From Actinomycetota bacterium (GTDB lineage: Bacteria; Actinomycetota; Thermoleophilia; Solirubrobacterales; 70-9), in the NCBI GenBank assembly GCA_018268695.1, contig JAFDWD010000548.1, positions 1-31,757 of the forward strand: a stretch of DNA of 31,757 bases. The letters run 5' to 3'. The translations under genes were made by a program, and so were the position numbers. The notes under the pieces were generated by a model. That model worked only from the letters and a program-made list of their open reading frames with translations, was not told the origin of the DNA and searched no databases. Below are positions 26,542 to 31,757 of this stretch, piece by piece; within the stretch, counting starts at the first letter, position 1, and every line of letters starts with the position of its first letter.

Positions 26542-27828
26542 GGCGGCGTCGGTGACGACGCATACGACCACTCGATAGTCCGCGAGAAGCCCGAGCTGAA
26601 TCGTCTCTCCGAAAGAGAGGCGATGCGCGACCGGCCCGAACAGCGCCTCGTCATCCATAGACGCGATCGGCTTGCCGTGATCGGCTGCTTCAAGCCGCTG
26701 CTCCTCCGTGATGATCCGTGGGGTGGCCGTCAGGAAAAGACGCATCGCGGCCGGAAGCCGATCGTTGTCGAGGATGGTGGCGTGCGGACTGTCCAGCAGC
26801 CCTGCCGCCCAATGCGCCTCGTCCGCAATCAGAAGATCGAATTCAACATCGCCCCCACAGGCGGCCGCGACTTGCTCGGACGATTGATAGGTCGAGAAGA
26901 CGACCGACTCTCCCTCTCCTTCGAGGAATCCCGCGATCACCTCGGGATCGGTCGTTACCCGCACCCCGAGTTCGCCCGGATGCCCTTCGGCCACATCTTC
27001 CCGCTGGTCGACCGATGCGTCCGAACACACGGCAAGGCGACGGAAAGCCTTTCGGCTATGCCTCTGCCACTCCATGATGATCTGCTTCATCAGAGGAAGG
27101 GACGGAACGACGACCAAGGTGCGAGAGGCGCCGAAGCGCTCCCGTGCCTTGATCCCGACAAGCGTCTTGCCGGAACCGCAGGCCATCACCACTTGGGCGC
27201 GCTCACCATCCTTGAGGCTGTCGGCAGCCGCGTCGAGCGCGACGCGTTGATGGCGACGGAGGTCCAGCGAACGCACTGGCTCTTGGGCCTCCAGCTTCCC
27301 GATCGACGCGGGCCAGGCATCCGACTCCTTGCCGAGGGCGGAACGACCCAGAAACTCGACTGGCTTTTCCTGTTCACGCATCACCCGACGGGCGTACTTC
27401 CCTATCCGGTCGGTCGTCGCGATGAGGAGGCGCGCCTCAAAGCGCTCCTGACCGGACTCGGAGAGGAACGAATCAATTTCCCGCTTTCGGATCGCGTGAT
27501 CGGGCGCGAGCGCCTTCGCCTGAACGGCAATCAACTCGCCCGTCTGTAGTTCTGCGACTAGATCGATCCCGCAGTCAGGGCCAGTTCGCTCAGGCCAATC
27601 CGCCCACATCCACGCCTGCCGGACATCAGCTCGGCAGTTGCTCAGGTACCAACAGCAGATTTCCTCGAACTGTCGCCCGCGTCTTGCAGGGTGAGGGTCG
27701 AACTGGCGTAGGAGATGCGCCAACGTGCCAGGTCGAGTTTTCCGCTTTCGCCGTTTGGGAACTCGACCAGTGGCAGTTTGAAGCGGCTTCCCCACACATC
27801 TCACGGTAGAGAGCCACCCGGTCGTCAA
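26539..27828 (-). CDS. N-terminal half: Mrr-like nuclease + SF2 helicase domain 1
   Basis: 429 aa from a TTG; the likely functional start is later (homologue-like sequence begins near LAHLLRQFDPHPARRGRQFE). Seen: a PD-(D/E)xK-type core GPDCGIDLVAELQTGELIAV then QAKAL, like Mrr-type restriction nucleases. DLRRHQRVALDAAADSL opens the helicase, with VVMACGSGKTLVGIKA (Walker A near 214), LVVVPSLPLMKQIIMEW, VVFSTYQSS, LLIADEAHWAAG (DEAH box near 332) and RLFLTATPRI (motif III). It then stops at TAG after VVVCVVTDAA. Known: Mrr-helicase fusions occur in restriction and anti-phage loci. Inference: the DNA-targeting arm of the island module. On its own it lacks helicase domain 2. Confidence 0.8.
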   Translation of the reverse strand: MTTGWLSTVRCVGKPLQTATGRVPKRRKRKTRPGTLAHLLRQFDPHPARRGRQFEEICCWYLSNCRADVRQAWMWADWPERTGPDCGIDLVAELQTGELIAVQAKALAPDHAIRKREIDSFLSESGQERFEARLLIATTDRIGKYARRVMREQEKPVEFLGRSALGKESDAWPASIGKLEAQEPVRSLDLRRHQRVALDAAADSLKDGERAQVVMACGSGKTLVGIKARERFGASRTLVVVPSLPLMKQIIMEWQRHSRKAFRRLAVCSDASVDQREDVAEGHPGELGVRVTTDPEVIAGFLEGEGESVVFSTYQSSEQVAAACGGDVEFDLLIADEAHWAAGLLDSPHATILDNDRLPAAMRLFLTATPRIITEEQRLEAADHGKPIASMDDEALFGPVAHRLSFGETIQLGLLADYRVVVCVVTDAA

Positions 27829-27869
27829 CCGCTCATTGCGGCGCGCCTCGCGCCGGATCGTCGTCGTCG

Positions 27870-28100
27870 CTAACGCGACAGTTCGGCCTTCAAGCCGTCT
27901 AGGTCGGCCTGCGCCTTCTCGATCATCTCGATCGCGCAGACGACGCAGTATCCCTTCTCGCCAGCCGCAGGTCCGGTCGGCTTTACAACAAATCGCGGTT
28001 CGCCCTTGAGAATTTCATGCGATTTCTTGTGCGAGCAATGGCTAAGGCGGCCCGCTGGGCGCACCTCCAATCGCTGCAGGATGGATCTAATCCTCGCCAT
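27870..28100 (-). CDS. 76-aa zinc-ribbon-like protein
   Basis: ATG at 28100 overlaps the end of the upstream helicase by 14 bp; the frame opens earlier but only inside that helicase. Seen: Cys22-x-His24-x3-His28 in SHCSHKKSHEI, then KGEPRFVVKPTGP, then YCVVCAIEMIEKAQ with Cys52-x2-Cys55, and a short helical tail. The spaced C/H and CxxC pairs suggest one bound zinc. No family name is known to me. It lies 41 bp upstream of the nuclease-helicase and is conserved in position between two helicases, so it may link or regulate them, for example by binding DNA ends. Confidence 0.6.
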   Translation of the reverse strand: MARIRSILQRLEVRPAGRLSHCSHKKSHEILKGEPRFVVKPTGPAAGEKGYCVVCAIEMIEKAQADLDGLKAELSR

Positions 28101-29961
28101 CGAGCTTTTCGCGCAGTTCTGCCTGGACCTCGTCGGCGATGCCATCGAGTTCGGGCAGGATTCTTTCCAGCTCCTCAAGCGTCAACTCGCGACGCTCCCC
28201 GGAACCAATCCCCAACCGCGCATTGACCGCTCGGTGCATCCGAGTGATCGTCACGCCAAGGTTGTTCTGTCCTGGCGCACCTCCCAAGAGGGCAATGCGC
28301 ACGCCTCCCGGCGTCTGATCAAGGGCCTCGCAGATCCGCCCCGCCACGGCTCGCGTCTGCTCGTCCAACTGCTGTCGCAGTATTTTCCGGCGCCGCTGGG
28401 GCTGAACTGGAAGTTCCTCAAGCCTCTCGGGCGCGCCGTCTTTCTCTCTCGCGACGAGAATCCGCCGACGAAGCTCATCCCGGTCGAGCCCGAGAACTTC
28501 TGGATCGAGCCCTTGCTCCCGCATGACGCTCATCAGATTGTCGATCGCGGCGTCGTCCGTCTGGTCGAAGTACGGGTCCGAGACGAATCGATCGATGATC
28601 TCCTCCGTCACGTCCATACCGGGTCGAAGGCGGCGGCGGGTCCCATCCCCGCCACTCGTCGGAGGATCAGCCCCACCGGCGTTCAACCATCCCGCAATCA
28701 CCTCTTGGTCGTCGCCGTCGATGCCTTTAAAGTCGTCCCAGTTTGAGTCTTGGTTCATGCCGACGTGCGAGACGACGACGCCTTCGTTGTCCGGATGGTT
28801 CGCAGCGTTCGGCGTGTTGACCCGCATGATGCGGCCGACAAACTGGATATAGGCGTTGAGAGATCGGAACGGCCTGAAGATTGCCCCCACCGACAGAGGC
28901 GGATGATCAAACCCCTCTCCAAGCATTTGCACCTGGACGATCACGTCCAAGGTGCCGCTCTTCAGCGCCGCCATGATCTCGTCTCGCTGATCCTGGCCGA
29001 GACCCGAATGGATCACCTCGGCGTCAAGATTCCGCTCTCGGTAGAGGTCACGCACCTGTTTAGCATGAGCCACCGAACAGGCAACCGCGATCAACTGATG
29101 ATTGAAGCCGGTGCGGTTCCGCAGATACTCAAGCCATTGGATCGAAGCATCGGCAATGTGCTTGTTGCACTCGGGCGCAAGCGCAACTCCTCGCGAAAAC
29201 CAAGTCTCTTCCTTTAACTCCAACAACTCTTCGAGCGAGTGCCGATGCTCGTCACCTTCCCAGGTAAAGGCGATTTCGCTCGGCTCCAAATTGACCGCGA
29301 TGATCTGCTTGATGTAGCCGCGCTGCATCGCCTCGCGGAAGCTGTACTGGTAGATCACCTCTCCATGAACGGGTTGCTCGTCGGCTCGAAACGGCGTAGC
29401 CGTGAGACTGATCACCTTTGCACCCGAAAAGCGATCGAAGACTCTCTGCCAGGACGAGGCGACGTTGTGATGACCCTCATCCACCACGATCAGGTCAAAG
29501 AAGTCCTCGGGAAACGCCGGAAGCCACCGGTCGACACGCTCGGCGAGCTGATGGATGTTCGTTACGACGATGTGTGCGTCTTCGGCATCACCGAGATTCG
29601 CATCCCCGTCGAGTAGGGCGACGCTCGGGACGGCTTTCGAGTCTTGGATAACTCGCGTCTTGCGATAGAACGAATCGGGCCGCGTAACGTCGAGGTCGTC
29701 CATCAGTTGGCTTCGGATCGTCAGGTTGGGGGCAATTACCAACACCCGCCCTTTCGCGATGCCGAATGGCAATATCGCGATAAGGCCGCTCTTCCCACAA
29801 CCAACCGGAATCTGCTCGATCGCCGGCTCCCACGGCCCGTCGCCAGAGAAGTGATCGGCAGCAGCCGAATATCCCTCGATCTGCGGCGCGCGAAGGCGAG
29901 GATTCCCATCGACGAGGACAGACGTGCCCGCAAAGAAGTTGGCGACTTCGGTGTTCTCCAT
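28087..29961 (-). CDS. DEAD/DEAH-like SF2 helicase
   Basis: 624 aa from ATG at 29961, chosen over an earlier in-frame TTG because GGGGGAA lies 4-5 bases upstream. Seen: LRAPQIEGYSAAADHF (Q-like motif), IEQIPVGCGKSGLIAILPF (Walker A near 51), VLVIAPNLTIRSQLMDDL, IVVTNIHQLAERV, LIVVDEGHHNVASSWQRV (DEGH box near 157), VISLTATPFRADE, VIHSGLGQDQRDEIM, VIVQVQMLGEGFDHPPLSV and YIQFVGRIMRVNTP (motif VI near 373). About 200 charged C-terminal residues follow with no clear domain. Known: SF2 translocases of this type occur in restriction and defence systems. First gene of the island operon. Confidence 0.88.
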   Translation of the reverse strand: MENTEVANFFAGTSVLVDGNPRLRAPQIEGYSAAADHFSGDGPWEPAIEQIPVGCGKSGLIAILPFGIAKGRVLVIAPNLTIRSQLMDDLDVTRPDSFYRKTRVIQDSKAVPSVALLDGDANLGDAEDAHIVVTNIHQLAERVDRWLPAFPEDFFDLIVVDEGHHNVASSWQRVFDRFSGAKVISLTATPFRADEQPVHGEVIYQYSFREAMQRGYIKQIIAVNLEPSEIAFTWEGDEHRHSLEELLELKEETWFSRGVALAPECNKHIADASIQWLEYLRNRTGFNHQLIAVACSVAHAKQVRDLYRERNLDAEVIHSGLGQDQRDEIMAALKSGTLDVIVQVQMLGEGFDHPPLSVGAIFRPFRSLNAYIQFVGRIMRVNTPNAANHPDNEGVVVSHVGMNQDSNWDDFKGIDGDDQEVIAGWLNAGGADPPTSGGDGTRRRLRPGMDVTEEIIDRFVSDPYFDQTDDAAIDNLMSVMREQGLDPEVLGLDRDELRRRILVAREKDGAPERLEELPVQPQRRRKILRQQLDEQTRAVAGRICEALDQTPGGVRIALLGGAPGQNNLGVTITRMHRAVNARLGIGSGERRELTLEELERILPELDGIADEVQAELREKLDGED

Positions 29962-30341
29962 TGATTCCCCCAAACCCAAAGGCGCCAGCTCGACAACCGG
30001 GACGAGTTCGGACCCGAATTAATACCGCAGAGTTACCGACCCTTGCTTGCCGCGTCACAGCGAAACCATCTCGACGGACGGTTGGGTGATGCTGGCACCC
30101 GAGCCCTCACACCAGCATAAGCCTGGTCCCGACGACGACCAGACTCGCGCCGTCCGTACCAATGCCCGCGGCGTTCAGCCGCCACAGGCGATGCACCTTC
30201 ACCGCGACCCCGGCGCTGTCGGCGCCCGGCGTTAGCACCTCAGCCGCGATCGACTACGGCGACTCGCTGGGCCAGCCGGATTCGAGCCTGCGACTTTTTG
30301 GAGCTCGAGGTCGCAGTGGATCCGCGGCCGGACCTGCAGGA
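29962..30341. other. Gene-free stretch upstream of the island operon
   Basis: No supported gene. A minus-strand TATTAAT (plus 30018-30024) is a fair -10 box about 57 bp before the helicase ATG, but no good -35 accompanies it. At 30269-30303 the minus strand reads like the 3' part of a tRNA (CTCCAAAAAGTCGCAGG then CTCGAATCC), with a mismatch in the T-stem and no 5' half; probably a remnant or chance likeness. Confidence 0.35.
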
Positions 30342-30707
30342 TCAGCCGTTCAGCCTGCGATGGGCGATCTCATAGACGGTCGGCGCGTGGGAGCCCTTCG
30401 GGTGATGTCGCATCCCGAAAGCGAGGTAGTGAAGTCCCAGACCCAGCTCGTCGCCGGTCAGCGCGAGCACCATCCCGAACTTGCCGTCGGGCTCTGGCAG
30501 GTAGACCTTGAAGCAGGCAGGAAGCGTCGTGCCGTCCCTTCCCTCCGCCTCGCAGCGCCGCAGCGATGAGACCGCGATGCCATCGCGCTCGAATCGGGTC
30601 CTCGCCGAGCGCAGAACACCCGCCCCGGCGCGACCGCTTCGCACGGTGTCCTCGGCGTAGGCGACCTCGTCGAAGACGACCCGGGCGTGCCCCTTCTTGG
30701 CGGCCAC
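30342..30707 (-). CDS. Small protein, second gene of a toxin-antitoxin-like pair
   Basis: 121 aa from GTG, which begins 3 bases after the TAG of the upstream gene, so translation is coupled. No family name assigned. Seen: a basic N-terminus (AAKKGHARVVFDEVAYAEDT), a central LRSARTRFERDGIAV, then CFKVYLPEPDGKFGMVLALT and LHYLAFGMRHHPKGSHAPTV, YEIAHRRLNG. The compact basic fold with a conserved-looking C-terminal RHHP...YEIAHRRL resembles small RNase-type toxins in size and layout only. It lies inside the island near the tRNA. Confidence 0.6.
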   Translation of the reverse strand: MAAKKGHARVVFDEVAYAEDTVRSGRAGAGVLRSARTRFERDGIAVSSLRRCEAEGRDGTTLPACFKVYLPEPDGKFGMVLALTGDELGLGLHYLAFGMRHHPKGSHAPTVYEIAHRRLNG

Positions 30708-30710
30708 CGC

Positions 30711-30935
30711 CTACCCCTCGCCGTCGGGGGGCAGGAACGGCCCATGCTCGGCCTCAAAGGCCGCGAACTCCTCCGGGGTGGCGTCTCGAGCGCCCGTTCT
30801 TTCGAGCATCGCCTTCCAGGAGGTGTCGGGCGCGATCACCAGCTCGCCTCCGGGTCGCCTCTCGGTGACCACGTAGGCCCCCTCGATGTCCCCACTGAGC
30901 GTGATGTGCGCGGGCTGCTCCATGCCAGAGATCAT
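30711..30935 (-). CDS. Small acidic protein, first gene of the pair
   Basis: 74 aa from ATG (a second Met at residue 5 is equally possible). Seen: MEQPAHITLSGDIEGAYVVT, then RPGGELVIAPDTSWKAMLE and an acidic C-terminus TPEEFAAFEAEHGPFLPPDG. It is acidic and precedes a basic partner by 3 bases, the usual order for antitoxin then toxin. No DNA-binding motif is seen, so autoregulation is not evident. Family not recognised. Confidence 0.6.
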   Translation of the reverse strand: MISGMEQPAHITLSGDIEGAYVVTERRPGGELVIAPDTSWKAMLERTGARDATPEEFAAFEAEHGPFLPPDGEG

Positions 30936-31057
30936 CGCAAAGGCTTCGGTCGGGGACAGAGAGGCGAAACCGACTGATAGAGCTCAAGCCGCCGAGATTC
31001 TGACGCTTTGCAGGTACTTCTTAGGCGATCGAACCTACGGGCCCAAGCCGTCGCCTG

Positions 31058-31065
31058 TTCCTACC
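31058..31065 (+). repeat. TTCCTACC, third copy near the right island end
   Basis: Same 8-mer and orientation as two copies near the left end (23593 and 23605). Suggestive of integrase arm sites but short enough to be chance. Confidence 0.25.
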
Positions 31066-31113
31066 TGCGACGATCTCCGGCAGTCATCGGCCGCATTTGG
31101 CTCTACAACGGAA

Positions 31114-31186
31114 AGCGGCGGACGGGGGTCGAACCCGCGACCTCAAGCTTGGGAAGCTTGCGCTCTACCAACTGAGCTACCGCCGC
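31114..31186 (-). tRNA. tRNA-Gly(CCC)
   Basis: 73 nt. Acceptor stem GCGGCGG/CCGCCGC (perfect), D-arm GCTC-AGTTGGTA-GAGC, anticodon arm CAAGC-TTCCCAA-GCTTG with anticodon CCC, T-arm GCGGG-TTCGACC-CCCGT, discriminator T; CCA is not encoded. It reads glycine GGG codons. A TAGACT box (minus strand, plus 31197-31202) about 10 bp upstream could be its own -10. Its 3' half is the probable attachment site of the island, and the insertion has kept the gene intact. Confidence 0.95.
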
Positions 31187-31237
31187 ATTGCGGTGAAGTC
31201 TAGTTCGGAGCGGCGAAGGCGGCGCGCCGCCCGGCGC

Positions 31238-31363
31238 TTACTGGGGGAAGACGAAGTGCCCGAGGAAGAAGGCGATGGCGAAGACGACCAGCAGGATCTG
31301 GGAGAGCATGAAGATGACGACGAAGACCCAGAAGCCGATGCCGATTTTCTGTTCGAGATTCAT
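31238..31363 (-). CDS. 41-aa single-span membrane protein
   Basis: Too short for usual cut-offs. ATG...TAA frame: MNLEQKIGIGFWVFVVIFML then SQILLVVFAIAFFLGHFVFP and Q. One or two very hydrophobic segments with a short charged N-terminus. No family name. It diverges from the TetR gene with 74 bp between and lies 51 bp before the tRNA. A perfect 14-bp GC palindrome (31218-31231) follows but lacks a T-run, so a terminator is not claimed. Real on composition and on the clean intergenic spacing; function unknown. Confidence 0.6.
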   Translation of the reverse strand: MNLEQKIGIGFWVFVVIFMLSQILLVVFAIAFFLGHFVFPQ

Positions 31364-31437
31364 CGGGTGCGGAAGTTATCGCAAAATTCCGTCGGAAATA
31401 GTTCCCCTTGGGACCTGACGAGTACCTAAGATGAGGC
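31364..31437. promoter_or_regulatory. Divergent promoter region of TetR and 41-aa gene
   Basis: 74 bp, AT-richer than flanks. GGAAATAGTTCC (31394-31405) is an imperfect inverted repeat (10 of 12 symmetrical) and could be a TetR operator. No firm -35/-10 pairs. Confidence 0.3.
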
Positions 31438-31757
31438 ATGGCCGCGACGGGGACCAATCCGATCGACCTGCGCAACAAGTCGCGGGAGAGCTTGCGGGCG
31501 GAGATCGCCGAGGTGGCGTTCCGGGTTTTCGCCGAGCGTGGCTTCGACCAGGTGACCGCGACCGAAGTGGCGGCGGCAGCGGGGATCTCGCGGGCGAGCT
31601 TCTTCCGCTACTTCGACTCCAAGGAGGACGCGGTCTTCGTCGTCCAGGAGGAGGTCGGCGTCGACGTGGCCGAGGCGCTCGCCGGGCGGCCCGACGGCGA
31701 GGATGCCTGGACGGCGCTGCGGCACGCGATCGACATCGCCCTGCGGCCCTACCAGAG
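31438..31757 (+). CDS. TetR-family transcriptional regulator, partial
   Basis: Starts ATG (MAATGTNPIDLRNKSRESLR) and is open to the right edge, about 106 codons. Seen: the N-terminal TetR helix-turn-helix at about residues 20-65: IAEVAFRVFAERGFDQVTAT, EVAAAAGISRASFFRYFDSK, then EDAVFVVQEEV. Known: TetR repressors bind operators near their own gene and respond to small ligands through a C-terminal domain, which lies outside the window. The neighbour it controls may be the divergent 41-aa membrane protein. Family certain. Confidence 0.92.
   Translation, partial: MAATGTNPIDLRNKSRESLRAEIAEVAFRVFAERGFDQVTATEVAAAAGISRASFFRYFDSKEDAVFVVQEEVGVDVAEALAGRPDGEDAWTALRHAIDIALRPYQ

Larger units (their letters stand above)
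23442..31155. mobile_element. Probable genomic island at the 3' end of tRNA-Gly(CCC)
   Basis: Seen: the 3' half of the tRNA-Gly gene at 31113-31155 is repeated in the same orientation at 23442-23483 (41 of 43 alignment columns identical: one missing base, one substitution). Between them lie 7.6 kb with sampled lines of clearly lower GC (45-62% in two lines near 25.2 kb against 77% in a line near 1.4 kb), two helicases, a nuclease, a PIN-like gene and a toxin-antitoxin-like pair. Known: integrases often use tRNA 3' ends and leave such repeats. The geometry is right: the tRNA 3' end faces the island and the displaced half lies at the far end. No integrase was recognised, so the element is probably fixed. 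Confidence 0.7.

Noticed and set aside
30047..30235. 62-codon plus-strand frame
   Set aside because: Low-complexity translation, no ribosome site, no conserved features.
31218..31231. Rho-independent terminator after the 41-aa gene
   Set aside because: The palindrome is perfect and GC-rich but no T-run follows on the minus strand.

Overview
The window looks like chromosomal DNA of a very GC-rich actinobacterium. Lineage is inference; a soil Thermoleophilia or Solirubrobacterales-type genome would fit. Supporting signs are the GC-rich codon use, many GTG and TTG starts, almost universal ATGA/GTGA stop-start overlaps, a DUF6458-like small membrane protein, and a probable leaderless gene with a TANNNT -10 box.

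Region 1 (1-18368, minus strand) is one 18-kb, 14-gene, translationally coupled cluster for a cell-surface or exported glycan. In transcription order it encodes: a glycoside-hydrolase/GT2 membrane fusion; an ABC exporter; a three-domain transferase (GT-B-like + GT2 + an FPQ/GHHP domain); a GT2 with the same FPQ domain; a free-standing FPQ-domain protein; a GT4; a GT2 carrying a GW/RPDV-type accessory domain; a PAPS-type sulfotransferase with a similar N-terminal domain; a GT-B-like transferase; a free-standing 130-aa GW/RPDV-domain protein; two more GT-B-like paralogues; an APH-fold phosphotransferase; and a ChbG/HpnK-type deacetylase cut by the window edge. Together they suggest a decorated (sulfated, possibly deacetylated or phosphorylated) polymer exported by the ABC protein.

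Region 2 (18369-21666) holds a divergent promoter region and a GalE-like NAD-dependent epimerase. Convergent with it is a large ECF sigma factor fused to a zinc-finger-like segment, a membrane helix and a low-complexity tail with an (EHP)7 repeat. Two small plus-strand genes follow.

Region 3 (21765-23380) is a hipBA toxin-antitoxin operon with two operator-like inverted repeats 31 bp apart in front of hipB.

Region 4 (23442-31155) is a probable genomic island in the 3' end of a tRNA-Gly(CCC) gene. The intact tRNA is at 31114-31186, and a 42-nt copy of its 3' half lies at 23442-23483. No integrase was recognised. The cargo is a minus-strand operon: an SF2 helicase, a 76-aa zinc-ribbon-like protein, a large Mrr-like nuclease/helicase interrupted by one in-frame TAG, and a PIN-like protein with a membrane segment. 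A tightly coupled toxin-antitoxin-like small pair also lies inside. The architecture resembles an anti-phage defence module, but I cannot match it to a named system; it is the best candidate here for something undescribed.

Region 5 (31187-31757) is chromosome again: a 41-aa membrane protein and a divergent TetR-family regulator cut by the right edge.
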